Under the pieces are notes generated by a model. That model was not told where the DNA came from and ran no database searches. It saw only the letters and a program-made list of their open reading frames with translations. A stretch of DNA of 64,000 bases, from assembly GCF_900177775.1 (NCBI RefSeq), contig NZ_FXWH01000001.1, positions 1,769,842 to 1,833,841 of the forward strand, given 5' to 3'. A program made the translations under genes and the position numbers. Of the stretch, positions 46,487 to 56,598 are shown one piece after another; positions within the stretch are counted from its first letter, which is position 1; each line of letters opens with the position of its first letter. Source of the stretch: Pseudidiomarina planktonica (GTDB taxonomy: Bacteria > Pseudomonadota > Gammaproteobacteria > Enterobacterales > Alteromonadaceae).

Positions 46487-46510
46487 CGCTATTTTAACCT
46501 GAAAATAGCG
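46487..46510. promoter_or_regulatory. Perfect inverted repeat upstream of glyA
   Basis: CGCTATTTT-AACCTG-AAAATAGCG has 9-bp perfect arms and lies 38-61 bases before the glyA start. It could be an operator or a 5' leader hairpin. No T-run follows on the minus strand toward glyA. Confidence 0.5.
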
Positions 46511-46647
46511 TAACTGCCTACCTTGTCGCCCGATTAGCCCAAGTGAAACGTATTTGCGCTTTATTTGACGCATTCTGCGCTTGGGTCGCGGCGCAATCCA
46601 CAGTAAACTTAGCACTAAATACGTTGTTTAAGAGGATTCCAAGTCGC

Positions 46648-48312
46648 ATGGCGCAATATATTTATTCAATGTCGCGGGTGAGCAAGGTAGTACCACCTAA
46701 GCGTACCATCTTAAAAGATATTTCACTGTCCTTTTTCCCCGGTGCAAAAATTGGCGTGCTTGGCCTAAACGGTTCAGGTAAATCAACTTTACTGCGGATT
46801 ATGGCCGGTATTGATAAAGACATTGACGGCGAAGCTCGGGCCTTGTCTGGCATCGAAATAGGTTACCTACCACAGGAACCAGTATTGGACGAAAACGCCA
46901 CTGTGCGCGACGTAGTTGAAGAAGCTGTTGCCGATGTAAAACATGCACTCACCCGGTTGGATGAAGTGTACGCCGCTTATGCCGACGAAAATGCTGATTT
47001 TGATGCCTTAGCCAAAGAACAAGGCCAACTGGAAGCGATTATCCAGGCCAAAGACGGCCACAACCTGGACAATATTCTTGATCGTGCCGCCGATGCACTG
47101 CGCTTACCAGAATGGGGTGCGCAAGTTAAAACCTTATCTGGTGGTGAGCGTCGCCGGGTAGCTATTTGCCGCCTGCTGCTAAGCAAGCCCGATATGTTGC
47201 TGCTGGATGAACCAACCAACCACCTTGATGCTGAATCTGTGGCCTGGCTTGAACGCTTCCTGCACAACTATGAAGGCACTGTGGTTGCCATTACCCACGA
47301 CCGTTATTTCTTAGACAACGTTGCCGGTTGGATTCTGGAACTTGACCGTGGCTACGGTATTCCGTGGGAAGGTAACTACTCATCCTGGCTGGAGCAGAAA
47401 GAGAAACGTCTGGAACAAGAAGAAAAACGCGAGCAAGGCCGCCAGCGCAGCATTAAACAAGAATTGGAGTGGGTGCGCACTAACCCGAAAGGCCGTCAGG
47501 CCAAAAGCAAGGCACGTATGTCACGCTTTGAAGAGCTGCAAAACAGCGATTACCAAAAGCGTAATGAAACCAACGAACTGTTCATTCCACCCGGCCCGCG
47601 CCTTGGTGACAAAGTGCTGGAAGTGGAAAACCTGCGTAAGTCTTATGACAACCGCCTACTCATTGACGACTTAACCTTCAAGGTTCCGAAAGGCGCTATT
47701 GTTGGCATTATTGGCCCGAACGGTGCAGGTAAATCAACACTGTTCCGCATGATTACCGGACAGGAACAGCCAGATTCAGGTTCTATTACTTTGGGTGAAA
47801 CCGTTGAGTTGGCAAGCGTAGATCAGTTCCGCGACAGCATGAACGACCGCAACACCGTATGGCAGGAAGTTTCTGAAGGAAACGATATTTTACGTATCGG
47901 TAACTTTGAAATTCAAAGTCGTGCTTACGTTGGCCGATTTAACTTCAAAGGCAATGACCAGCAGAAGTTTATTGGTGATTTGTCTGGCGGTGAACGTAAC
48001 CGGGTGCATTTAGCAAAACTACTGAAAGCCGGCGGCAACTTGCTGTTATTGGATGAGCCGACCAACGATTTGGACGTCGAGACACTGCGGGCACTGGAAG
48101 AGGCATTGCTTGAATTTCCGGGCTCAGCCATGATTATTTCGCACGACCGCTGGTTCCTTGACCGCGTAGCCACTCACATTCTGGATTATCGTGATGACGG
48201 TAATGTGACCTTCTACGAGGGTAACTACACTGATTACGAAGCTTATATGAAGCAGACCTTCGGTGAAGATGCGATGGAACCGCATCGTGTACGTTACAAG
48301 CCTATTAACTAA
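46648..48312 (+). CDS. ettA: Energy-dependent translational throttle EttA (ABC-F)
   Basis: This 554-residue cytoplasmic ABC-F protein gates the ribosome E site according to ATP level. It has two ATPase cassettes: GLNGSGKST with LSGGERRRVA and LLDEPTNHLD, and GPNGAGKST with LSGGERNRVH and LLDEPTNDLD. The interdomain linker (about residues 243-320) is basic and coiled (EQKEKRLEQEEKREQGR). I chose ATG at 46648, which gives the E. coli-like MAQYIYSMSRVSK start and length (555). A terminator follows. Confidence 0.97.
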   Translation: MAQYIYSMSRVSKVVPPKRTILKDISLSFFPGAKIGVLGLNGSGKSTLLRIMAGIDKDIDGEARALSGIEIGYLPQEPVLDENATVRDVVEEAVADVKHALTRLDEVYAAYADENADFDALAKEQGQLEAIIQAKDGHNLDNILDRAADALRLPEWGAQVKTLSGGERRRVAICRLLLSKPDMLLLDEPTNHLDAESVAWLERFLHNYEGTVVAITHDRYFLDNVAGWILELDRGYGIPWEGNYSSWLEQKEKRLEQEEKREQGRQRSIKQELEWVRTNPKGRQAKSKARMSRFEELQNSDYQKRNETNELFIPPGPRLGDKVLEVENLRKSYDNRLLIDDLTFKVPKGAIVGIIGPNGAGKSTLFRMITGQEQPDSGSITLGETVELASVDQFRDSMNDRNTVWQEVSEGNDILRIGNFEIQSRAYVGRFNFKGNDQQKFIGDLSGGERNRVHLAKLLKAGGNLLLLDEPTNDLDVETLRALEEALLEFPGSAMIISHDRWFLDRVATHILDYRDDGNVTFYEGNYTDYEAYMKQTFGEDAMEPHRVRYKPIN

Positions 48313-48336
48313 TAACTTTTGCTTATTGGGAGCAAA

Positions 48337-48376
48337 TAAAAAGCAGCGGTTCTGCCTGGCAGACCGCTGCTTTTTT
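48337..48376. terminator. Bidirectional terminator between ettA and radA
   Basis: AAGCAGCGGT-TCTGCC pairs with GGCAGA-CCGCTGCTT with one bulged T; a T-run follows on the plus strand and an A-run precedes. It serves the convergent ettA and radA genes. Confidence 0.93.
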
Positions 48377-48399
48377 GTGAGCATGATTTACCGGCTTGA

Positions 48400-49761
48400 T
48401 TAAATCGCTTCCAAAGCCTCCGGCAAGCTTTTAACCGCCACAACTTCCATGCCGGCAATAGCTTCTTTTGGTCGATTCGCATGTGGCACTATAGCGCGGG
48501 TAAAACCGTGCTTCGCAGCTTCTTTTAAGCGCGCCAGCCCATTGGGTACCGGCCGGATTTCACCTGCCAGACCAACTTCACCAAACACAATCAAGTCGCG
48601 TGGCAGCACGCGTTCCCGAAAGCTCGACACAATCGCCATTAACAAGGCTAAATCCGAAGCAGTTTCGGTAACACGCACGCCGCCTACTACGTTTACAAAT
48701 ACGTCCTGATCGGACATATGCAAACCGCCGTGACGGTGCAGCACCGCCAGCAACAAGGCCAACCGCATGGTGTCGGTACCTACTGCTACCCGCCTTGGAT
48801 TGGCTAAATGTGAATGATCTACCAACGCCTGAATTTCCACCAACAAAGGCCGGGTGCCTTCCCACACCACCATCACCACTGAGCCATTGCCATGTTGCTC
48901 GGCGCGCTGCAGGAAAATAGCCGATGGGTTAGTGACCTCTTTTAAGCCTTCGCCAGTCATGGCGAATACGCCAAGCTCGTTGGCAGCACCAAAACGGTTT
49001 TTACTGCCACGTAAGGTGCGAAAGCGCGAGTCGGTGTCGCCTTCCAGCAAGATGGAGCAGTCAATACAGTGCTCAAGCACTTTAGGGCCAGCCAAACTGC
49101 CGTCTTTAGTCACATGCCCTACCAAAATAATGGCGACATTGTTTTGTTTGGCATAGCGCGTCAGGTAAGCCGCAGTTTCGCGCACCTGCGCAACACTGCC
49201 GGGGGCCGACTGTATATCGCTTAAATGCATAACCTGAATGGAGTCAATAACCATAATGGCCGGCTTTTCTTTGTCAGCCAGCTGGCAAATGGTTTCAATA
49301 GAGGTTTCCGCCAACATCCGCAGCTTGTCGGTTGGTAACCCTAACCGCTGGGCACGCATGGCTACCTGTTGCAGTGATTCTTCGCCCGTTACATACAGTG
49401 CATTCATGCGCGTGGCTAAATGGCACATGGTTTGTAGCAGTAAGGTGCTTTTACCTGCGCCTGGTGAACCACCAATCAAAATAGCTGAGCCCGGCACCAC
49501 CCCGCCGCCAAGCACCCGATCAAGCTCGGTATAACCGCTACTAAAGCGGGGGACATCCTGTAAATCGACTTCCGCCAGAGTTTGCACCTGCGCTTGCGTA
49601 GAACCGCTGTAACCCTGTCGATCGTGCTGACGCGAGTTTGCCGGCGCTAACCGAACTTCGGTAATAGTATTCCAGGCTTTACACTCTGAACATTGCCCCA
49701 ACCAGCGTGGAAAATCGGCGCCACAGTCCTGGCACACGTAGGCAGTTTTGGCTTTAGCCAC
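48400..49761 (-). CDS. radA: DNA repair protein RadA (Sms)
   Basis: This 453-residue ATPase promotes branch migration in recombination. It has the N-terminal zinc finger CQDCGADFPRWLGQCSEC, Walker A GGSPGAGKSTLLLQ (about 96-109), the RadA signature KNRFGAANELGVF and a C-terminal Lon-like domain with GEVGLAGEIRPV. The length matches E. coli (460). Its promoter region is shared with the divergent PilZ gene over 114 bases. Confidence 0.97.
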   Translation of the reverse strand: MAKAKTAYVCQDCGADFPRWLGQCSECKAWNTITEVRLAPANSRQHDRQGYSGSTQAQVQTLAEVDLQDVPRFSSGYTELDRVLGGGVVPGSAILIGGSPGAGKSTLLLQTMCHLATRMNALYVTGEESLQQVAMRAQRLGLPTDKLRMLAETSIETICQLADKEKPAIMVIDSIQVMHLSDIQSAPGSVAQVRETAAYLTRYAKQNNVAIILVGHVTKDGSLAGPKVLEHCIDCSILLEGDTDSRFRTLRGSKNRFGAANELGVFAMTGEGLKEVTNPSAIFLQRAEQHGNGSVVMVVWEGTRPLLVEIQALVDHSHLANPRRVAVGTDTMRLALLLAVLHRHGGLHMSDQDVFVNVVGGVRVTETASDLALLMAIVSSFRERVLPRDLIVFGEVGLAGEIRPVPNGLARLKEAAKHGFTRAIVPHANRPKEAIAGMEVVAVKSLPEALEAI

Positions 49762-49875
49762 TTATAGCTCCTCGGTTTACACTTTACATTCGCCGCATAA
49801 AATACGACATTACCTGTGTTAAAAGACTAATCGGCTCCATAATTATTACAACAACAGCGCCGCGCAAGGATACAT

Positions 49876-52338
49876 ATGTTCGATAAAGAACATTACCTAG
49901 AATTGATTGAGCAGTTAAAACCTATAGTTAACGAACCTGAGTTCGCGGACATCTTCGCGCAACTGACAGCGGACGAAGACGGCCCAACCAAGTTACAGCT
50001 CAAAATGGAATTACGGCGCTTAGTTACGCCTTGTAACCGCAGCATAGACATGCGCTCTGAGGTTATCTACGACTGTGTTCCCGTGCCACATAATGGCCGC
50101 ATTCACTATCTTGATCAACGTGCTTTAGTCATTTTTGAAAATGGCCTGTCATTGTATCAAGGCGTGTTTACTCAAGACACCTACGAACAAATTCAGCGTT
50201 TACTTAGCCAGAGCAATGCCGATAGTGCTGCTCTTGGTGCCGCCAATATTGCCGCCAGTCATTCCCATATTCACGTGCCGGCATTTAAACTGGCCGGCTA
50301 TGCCCAGCGCAATGAAGAGCGCATGAACTTTGTGAGTGAAGTAAAAGTCATTCCCGTTGAAGGCAGCGAGTTTGAAGCTTCCACTACCGACCTATCGGTA
50401 CAGGGCATGCGCATAAAAGTTCCCAGCAAGTCAGCTGTTAACCTTACTCCCGGCGCTGAGGTTGCTTTGCGGTTTACCGGCTTAGCGCAAAAATTCACTA
50501 TTGATCAGCGACTTCGAATTCCTTACATAGTAATCGACAGCACTCGCGAATCCGATCAGGTGACTTACCTGAAGTTACGTCGCAAAGCTGATTTCGAATC
50601 CGAAAGTTTTGATACCTTTCTATTGGGTTTCATTAACGGACATAAAAAGCGCTATAAAATTAACCTTGATAATACTCTGGCAGCGCTGGTGGCAAAAGGT
50701 CATGAGCAGTTTTTTATGCCCCGGTTAAACGCCTTACCGCTATTTTTCAAGCGCGTTGAACAACGAATGTTCACTGACATGGTGCTGCAAACGGATAACA
50801 ACAAGCACATTATTAATAGCTGGCTGGACGAGAACAATCAGACCGTTATTGGTGGTTTATTCACTGGCCGCCGACTTACCGCTGTACTGAAACAACCACA
50901 AGACGAGAAACAGCTAGTTATTTACAGCTTTTCGGTAACTGCCCGGGGAAAAGTGTACTTTTACTCCGCCTCGGCGGCAGAACTTGAGCAAACTGGTTTG
51001 CGTGAAGCATTTATTAGCTTTGGTCGCACCAAGGACAGTTGGCGCGTGTACCAACTAAACCTCACCAAAGCCGATAAATCAAAATTATGGTTGCCGTTAT
51101 CAGTACCGGACACAGCGGTTACTAACGTTATGCGTCCGCCGTCGCCGCGCGTGATGAAGCGTTTGGAAGGAATTAGTCATGTGGGGCAACTGCTGGACGT
51201 GACCAGTGAGGCGACCCCTGAGCTTGAAGCCAAAACGGTGAAACGTCAGGAAGCGCAGCGACTAAAACAGTTTGCTCATACCCAGAAGCTGTCGTACAAA
51301 ACGCAAATAGTCACGCTTGAATTCGTGAATTTGCGCAAAGAAAGTCGCTTCAATTATCGCACCCCAGCCAAATTTAACTGGCAAGGGCGAAACTATTATG
51401 GGGTAACGGTCGATTTTTCCGTATCTGGGTTACAACTGGAGATTGAAGACACCACCTCTGTTCCACTGGACGCTGAGCTTAAACTGGATTTGACTGAATT
51501 GAATCGCCACCGCAAACACGCCAACCTGCTGAATCTAAATTACCAGGTGGTTGGCCGCAGTGAAGACGGCTCCATTTTAAACCTTCGTGCCGTAGGCGCC
51601 CAAACCGAACACCCGGGAGCGCGCTTTTTTCATTCGTTAATTGAAAAGAACCGCGAAGAACTGCGTATTTCCCGTGAGAAAAATCAACTGCATGGTATTG
51701 AACTGTGCTTGCGCAACCTATCCTGTGCTTCGCAAATGAGTTTGCCGATGTTTGTGCACCGCCCCCGCGGTCAGCTTACCCAAATAGGTCAGGTTGGTTA
51801 CAGTGCGCACAGCGGACTTATTGCGAAGTTACTGGCCCAACAAGCCACTAAAGCTCATCACTTTGATTTAAGTTTGTTGTTTAATAATCAGGAATGGAAT
51901 GATGTGCTCGTTGCCAAGCTCGAGCAGCTGCAGCGTGACGATAGCCCTGCGCAGGCCTATCTTGCACTTGATTTTACCGAGCAGAATAAGCGTATTGAAA
52001 TCAGCCATCAGTGGCAGCAAGCCACTGAACTCAGTTTTGCTGTAGAAGAAACGCCATCAACGGCAACCGTAGTGCGCCAGATCCTGCGCTTTAATCTATC
52101 GCGAACGGGGCGTCCTGACATGGAGTTCATTCAACGCGAACTGAATTACGTAGCCAACTATGCTAGCCACAAAGCCAGCGACTTAGAAGCTATGTTGTGG
52201 AGTGTCTCCGGGGTTATCGATGTACAGGATATTACCCCGGCGGTAGCCGCCATGGAGACCTCAGTTGAAGACTACACGGCGAAACAAGAGCTACTGGCGC
52301 AGTGGTTGGCCGAACCGCTCAACGAGTTGGTGTTTTAA
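49876..52338 (+). CDS. Large protein with two PilZ domains
   Basis: This 820-residue cytoplasmic protein shows two c-di-GMP-binding PilZ motif sets. The first has RNEER near residue 143 and DLSVQG near 171; the second has RKESR near 487 and DFSVSG near 513. The remaining regions match nothing I recognise by name. The ATG follows AAGGATACAT. E. coli has serB at this position without such a gene. Its last 48 bases overlap the convergent serB. A c-di-GMP-responsive regulator of motility or surface behaviour is plausible. Confidence 0.88.
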   Translation: MFDKEHYLELIEQLKPIVNEPEFADIFAQLTADEDGPTKLQLKMELRRLVTPCNRSIDMRSEVIYDCVPVPHNGRIHYLDQRALVIFENGLSLYQGVFTQDTYEQIQRLLSQSNADSAALGAANIAASHSHIHVPAFKLAGYAQRNEERMNFVSEVKVIPVEGSEFEASTTDLSVQGMRIKVPSKSAVNLTPGAEVALRFTGLAQKFTIDQRLRIPYIVIDSTRESDQVTYLKLRRKADFESESFDTFLLGFINGHKKRYKINLDNTLAALVAKGHEQFFMPRLNALPLFFKRVEQRMFTDMVLQTDNNKHIINSWLDENNQTVIGGLFTGRRLTAVLKQPQDEKQLVIYSFSVTARGKVYFYSASAAELEQTGLREAFISFGRTKDSWRVYQLNLTKADKSKLWLPLSVPDTAVTNVMRPPSPRVMKRLEGISHVGQLLDVTSEATPELEAKTVKRQEAQRLKQFAHTQKLSYKTQIVTLEFVNLRKESRFNYRTPAKFNWQGRNYYGVTVDFSVSGLQLEIEDTTSVPLDAELKLDLTELNRHRKHANLLNLNYQVVGRSEDGSILNLRAVGAQTEHPGARFFHSLIEKNREELRISREKNQLHGIELCLRNLSCASQMSLPMFVHRPRGQLTQIGQVGYSAHSGLIAKLLAQQATKAHHFDLSLLFNNQEWNDVLVAKLEQLQRDDSPAQAYLALDFTEQNKRIEISHQWQQATELSFAVEETPSTATVVRQILRFNLSRTGRPDMEFIQRELNYVANYASHKASDLEAMLWSVSGVIDVQDITPAVAAMETSVEDYTAKQELLAQWLAEPLNELVF

Positions 52339-53016
52339 AACCATTAAATCGGCAGGTTTCACAATCAGATCTGCATAGGGGTAAAGTGTCGGCTTGGCAT
52401 GAAAAGCAACCCCTAAGCCAGCGGCTTGAAGCATAGGTATATCGTTAGCTCCGTCACCAACCGCAATGACTTGCTCCGCTGGGATAGACCATTGTGAAGC
52501 CAGACGAACTAAGTGCGATGCTTTCGCCTGAGCATCTACCAGCGGTGGTATTACGACACCGGTTAGTTGGTTGTTTTCAACTTCCAGCCTATTGGCCACT
52601 GCCGCATCCAACCCAAGTTCTTGCTGCACCCGCTCAGCAAACCAGGTAAAACCACCTGAAATGACAGCGGTTTTCCAACCTAACTGCTGAAACCAGCGCA
52701 CTAATTCGAATGCCCCGGTAGTAAAAGGAATTGGTTCAAATATCTGCGTCAGGGCCGTTTCAGGAACACCAGCTAGTACTGCAACACGCTGTAACAAACT
52801 TTGCCCGAAATCAATTTCACCACGCATGGCAGCCGCTGTTATCGCGCTTACTTCAGGCTTGCAGCCGGCTAAATCCGCTATTTCGTCAATACATTCAATA
52901 GTGATAAGGGTTGAATCCATATCGAAGACAACCAAGCCCGGTTTGTGCAGATTCACCATCAATTCCCTCGATTCGATATTGCAAAAAGGAAGCTCGCCAG
53001 CGTATAGTGACGCCAT
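52291..53016 (-). CDS. serB: Phosphoserine phosphatase SerB
   Basis: This HAD phosphatase of up to 241 residues makes serine from phosphoserine. It has FDMDSTLITIECIDEIA, AMRGEIDFGQSL, SGGFTWFAE and GDGANDIPMLQAAGLGVAFHAKP. It lacks the ACT-like N-terminal part of E. coli SerB (322 residues). The start is either ATG at 53016 (GAGG 8 bases before it, sharing two bases with the divergent ytjB ATG) or ATG at 52959 (GAGGG 5 bases before it, 222 residues). It overlaps the PilZ gene by 48 bases at its 3' end. Confidence 0.92.
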   Translation of the reverse strand: MASLYAGELPFCNIESRELMVNLHKPGLVVFDMDSTLITIECIDEIADLAGCKPEVSAITAAAMRGEIDFGQSLLQRVAVLAGVPETALTQIFEPIPFTTGAFELVRWFQQLGWKTAVISGGFTWFAERVQQELGLDAAVANRLEVENNQLTGVVIPPLVDAQAKASHLVRLASQWSIPAEQVIAVGDGANDIPMLQAAGLGVAFHAKPTLYPYADLIVKPADLMVLKHQLVERFGQPLRQ

Positions 53017-53599
53017 GAAAATATCCTCTGCTGAGCTTATTAACTTCTTTCGAATAGTCTACCGCCGACTTCGGCGTTTTGCTATTGGGGCGGTGCTGAT
53101 ACTGGTAATAGCCCATGTCTGGCACAGCACCACGCAGCAGAGTAGACAGCAGTTAACCTTACATACTCAGCAACTAGCCCGCATGGCCGTGCAACAAGCC
53201 GCTTACTCAGCCACTCACTGGCTGGTTCAGCAAAATACCGAAGCATTGCGGGAAGTTGCCGAGAACCTACACCAGCAACCAGGCATTCTTAGCGCCTCAA
53301 TACAAAATCAGTATGGTCAGCAACTGGCGGTAGCCGGTGAAATAACGTCGGTAATAGGTTGGCAGGAACGTAATGAGACTGAGCAACCGCTCGCCATGGT
53401 CAGTGAGCTTACTATTGATGATAATCTGATTGGCTATTTGCACGTGGTGTTTGATTATCAGCAACTGTTGCGGCAGCCAGAGCAAACCCATCTGTTTTTA
53501 ACCCAGCGAGGCCGCGCCTTGTTGTTTTTAGCTGTTATTGCGGGCGTGTTACTGATGGCTGGCTTTAACCGAATTCGTTATAAAAAAACCACACCCTGA
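53015..53599 (+). CDS. ytjB: YtjB/AhpA family membrane protein
   Basis: This 194-residue protein has an N-terminal transmembrane helix (about 20-37), a periplasmic domain of about 130 residues and a C-terminal helix (about 163-185) with a basic tail. E. coli YtjB (Smp) has the same layout and lies beside serB in divergent orientation. Function is unknown. Its ATG at 53015 shares two bases with the long serB start, and no ribosome-binding site is seen close to it. Confidence 0.82.
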   Translation: MKISSAELINFFRIVYRRLRRFAIGAVLILVIAHVWHSTTQQSRQQLTLHTQQLARMAVQQAAYSATHWLVQQNTEALREVAENLHQQPGILSASIQNQYGQQLAVAGEITSVIGWQERNETEQPLAMVSELTIDDNLIGYLHVVFDYQQLLRQPEQTHLFLTQRGRALLFLAVIAGVLLMAGFNRIRYKKTTP

Positions 53600-53609
53600 C
53601 TAGCTACTC

Positions 53610-54407
53610 TCAGATATTGAAAATGCCCGGGTAAAACCGCTTAAAGCAGTCTTCGGTGTTACGCCAAAGCGCACTTCTTACTTCGCTTTCAGGCTCTGCC
53701 CGCAATTCCAGCAATACCTCAAAAACTTTGCGACAGCGCGCTGGCTCATTGCGTTGCCCCTGATAACCAGCCAACGGCATATCCGGTGCATCGGTTTCCA
53801 GCACTAACGCCGACAGCGGTAACTCACTCACCACCGCGCGTGTTTTTTGCGCCCGGGTGTAAGTAATAGTGCCGCCAATACCCAGCTTAAACCCCAGCTC
53901 AACATAGCTCTCGGCCTGTTGCATGCTGCCACTGAAAGCATGGATTATTCCACCAGTATCCGGCAGTTTATCCCGTACCTTCTTTATCATCGGCACCATT
54001 TCGTCCAAGGTTTTACGGTGATGCAAAATTACTGGTCGTTCAAATTTTGCAGCTAAATCTAGTTGCTGTTCAAAGAGCTGACGTTGTTTATCAGCATGAT
54101 CGATAGTGGCATCTAAACCTATTTCGCCAACCACTAACTGTGGCTTATCAGCAAGTTGCTGCGCCAGCCAGTCACCATCGTCCATGCTGTGGTTTTCAAT
54201 AAAATAAGGGTGTAGGCCAACGCCAGTAATAAGGGTATCAGGATACTTCGCTTGCACCGCATTCACCGCGCTTTGCTGCTCACGGCTAGTTCCGGGCACC
54301 ATAATGGCTGTTACACCCGCATGCTGTGCCCGCTCAACCACCGCATCCCGATCCTGATCAAAAGCCTCAAAATCGAGATGGCAGTGGGTATCGAACAGCG
54401 GCAGCAT
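53610..54407 (-). CDS. TatD family metal-dependent deoxyribonuclease
   Basis: This 265-residue TIM-barrel hydrolase has the metal site DTHCHLD (residues 6-12), the active-site Glu in VGEIGLD, His in ILHHRKTLDE and HAFSGS, and Asp in LETDAPDMP. Its position 5 bases after prfC and near serB corresponds to E. coli yjjV, a TatD paralogue. It should be a 3'-5' DNase; the physiological substrate is unclear. It converges on ytjB. Confidence 0.92.
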   Translation of the reverse strand: MLPLFDTHCHLDFEAFDQDRDAVVERAQHAGVTAIMVPGTSREQQSAVNAVQAKYPDTLITGVGLHPYFIENHSMDDGDWLAQQLADKPQLVVGEIGLDATIDHADKQRQLFEQQLDLAAKFERPVILHHRKTLDEMVPMIKKVRDKLPDTGGIIHAFSGSMQQAESYVELGFKLGIGGTITYTRAQKTRAVVSELPLSALVLETDAPDMPLAGYQGQRNEPARCRKVFEVLLELRAEPESEVRSALWRNTEDCFKRFYPGIFNI

Positions 54408-54412
54408 ACCTA

Positions 54413-56002
54413 TTAGTGCTCGCGGGTATGGTGGAACTCAATCTCAGGGTAACGCTCAATAGCAAGATTCAAATTCACCATAGTAGGGGCAATATAGGCC
54501 AAGTTGTCACCGCCATCTAAAGCCAGATTACTCTCAGCTTTAAGACGGAACTCATCCAGCTTGCGCTCACTGTCACAGGTTACCCAACGCGCTGTAGCTA
54601 CATTAATATTCTCGTAGATAGCATCCACGTTATATTCCGAGCGAAGTCGATGTACGACCACATCAAACTGCAGCACACCCACGGCGCCAACAATCAGATC
54701 GTTATTGCTAAGCGGGCGGAAAACCTGCACTGCGCCTTCTTCCGAAAGCTGTACCAGCCCTTTCAGCAGTTGCTTCTGCTTGAGCGGATCTTTCAAACGA
54801 ATACGGCGGAACATTTCCGGTGCAAAGTTTGGAATACCACTGAACTTAAATGACTCACCACCAGTGAAGGTGTCGCCAATTTGAATGGTTCCGTGGTTAT
54901 GCAAACCAATAATGTCGCCCGGCCATGCTTCATCTACATGTTCGCGGTCACCGGCCAAAAAGGTTAAGGCATCGGCAATACGTACGTCTTTGTTAATACG
55001 TACCTGCCGCATCTTCATGCCTTTCTCGTATTTGCCCGACACGATACGCATAAAGGCAATACGGTCCCGGTGTCTTGGGTCCATATTAGCCTGAATTTTA
55101 AACACGAACCCAGAGAACTCCGGCTCACTGGCAACGACCTGGCGGCCCTGATCAGTTTCGCGCGGTAATGGCTTAGGTGCCCAGTCAACCAGGCCGTCCA
55201 ACATATGGTCAACGCCAAAGTTACCCAGTGCCGTACCAAAATACACCGGCGTCAGTTCGCCAGCCATAAAGAGCTCGTGATCAAACTCGTTTGAAGCCCC
55301 ACGAACCAGTTCAATTTCTTCGCGCAAATCATCAGCATAACTGCCAATGCGCTTATCTAACTCAGGATTATTTAAGCCATCAATAACATCTATGTCCTGA
55401 ATCTTGTGGCCCTGACCGCTTTTATACAAAATTATCTGGTCGTCTTTCAGGTGATACACGCCTTTGAAGTTCTTTCCTGAGCCAATTGGCCAGGTAATAG
55501 GCGCACACATAATGTTTAGAATACGTTCAACTTCATCAAGCAACTCCAAAGGATCGCGAATATCACGATCGAGTTTGTTCATGAAGGTAATAATAGGGGT
55601 GTCACGAAGTCGGGTAACTTCCATCAGCTTGATGGTTCTGTCTTCCACACCTTTGGCGCCATCAATAACCATCAGGCAGGAATCCACTGCGGTTAGTGTC
55701 CGGTAGGTGTCTTCAGAAAAATCTTCGTGGCCGGGTGTGTCCAGCAAGTTCACCAGAGCATCACGATAGGGAAACTGCATCACCGAGGTTGTTACCGATA
55801 TGCCCCGCTCTTTTTCCATTTCCATCCAGTCAGATTTTGCATGCTGACCAGATTTCTTTCCTTTTACGGTACCAGCCTTCTGAATTTGCTTACCTAGCAA
55901 CAGTACTTTTTCAGTGATGGTTGTTTTACCAGCATCCGGGTGCGAGATAATAGCAAAGGTTCTTCGGCAATTGATTTCGTTCAGTTTTTTCTCGTCTGTC
56001 AT
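54413..56002 (-). CDS. prfC: Peptide chain release factor 3
   Basis: This 529-residue GTPase recycles RF1/RF2 from the ribosome. It has the P-loop [13 protein letters not shown] (about 19-31), the switch [16 protein letters not shown] and the NKLD motif. The length equals that of E. coli RF3 (529). It lies after rimI in the same orientation and before the TatD gene. Confidence 0.98.
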   Translation of the reverse strand: MTDEKKLNEINCRRTFAIISHPDAGKTTITEKVLLLGKQIQKAGTVKGKKSGQHAKSDWMEMEKERGISVTTSVMQFPYRDALVNLLDTPGHEDFSEDTYRTLTAVDSCLMVIDGAKGVEDRTIKLMEVTRLRDTPIITFMNKLDRDIRDPLELLDEVERILNIMCAPITWPIGSGKNFKGVYHLKDDQIILYKSGQGHKIQDIDVIDGLNNPELDKRIGSYADDLREEIELVRGASNEFDHELFMAGELTPVYFGTALGNFGVDHMLDGLVDWAPKPLPRETDQGRQVVASEPEFSGFVFKIQANMDPRHRDRIAFMRIVSGKYEKGMKMRQVRINKDVRIADALTFLAGDREHVDEAWPGDIIGLHNHGTIQIGDTFTGGESFKFSGIPNFAPEMFRRIRLKDPLKQKQLLKGLVQLSEEGAVQVFRPLSNNDLIVGAVGVLQFDVVVHRLRSEYNVDAIYENINVATARWVTCDSERKLDEFRLKAESNLALDGGDNLAYIAPTMVNLNLAIERYPEIEFHHTREH

Positions 56003-56161
56003 GTCGCTTTCTTAATTGTCTCTATCACGGTGGACACATTATGTGAGGTGAGTCGTTTTGCTCGCGTATTTTATCGGACGCATTGTACAGGGATGGTACT
56101 ATCATCTCGACTAAAAATCACTTACCAGCGATAGGCTAACGCCCGCTGTGAGTAGCGATAT

Positions 56162-56596
56162 TTACAGATCTAAGCGGAATATTAGTGCATCTTCGCGGGT
56201 ATCGCCGGCGGGATAATAATCACGGCGCCGACCAACTTGAACAAAGCCCTGACTCTGATACAGCATAATCGCGTTGGTATTGGATTGCCGCACTTCCAGC
56301 CACATAGTGTTGATTTGCGCTTGTCGGGCACGTGCGAAAAGGTGTTGTAGCAACTGTTTAGCGTAGCCCTGCCCTTGATTCACAGTAGCTACCGCAACGT
56401 TCATAATAGTGAGTTCATCAGCAACCGGTTGAGCAATCACGTAACCCGCTATACTGTCATTCAAAATCAGTACCGAACGCCAATATTGTTGGCTGTTACA
56501 AGAGTCAAATACTGCTCGCGTCCAGGGGAATTCATGCACCTGACATTCAATGGCAAACGCCTCGTCGGCTAATAGGGGGTCGCTCTGAATGAACAT
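56162..56596 (-). CDS. rimI: Ribosomal protein S18 alanine N-acetyltransferase
   Basis: This 144-residue GNAT acetylates the N-terminal Ala of S18. It has CQVHEFPWTRAVFDSC at the N-terminus, the acetyl-CoA loop NQGQGYAKQLLQHL and WLEVRQSNTNAIMLYQSQGFVQVGRRRDYYP near the C-terminus. It starts 2 bases after holD, the same pair as in E. coli. Confidence 0.95.
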   Translation of the reverse strand: MFIQSDPLLADEAFAIECQVHEFPWTRAVFDSCNSQQYWRSVLILNDSIAGYVIAQPVADELTIMNVAVATVNQGQGYAKQLLQHLFARARQAQINTMWLEVRQSNTNAIMLYQSQGFVQVGRRRDYYPAGDTREDALIFRLDL

Positions 56597-56598
56597 GA

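Noticed and set aside
46540..46560. Possible PurR box near glyA
   Set aside because: AAACGTATTTGCGC resembles half of the PurR consensus but the spacing is wrong by two bases and the other half is poor.
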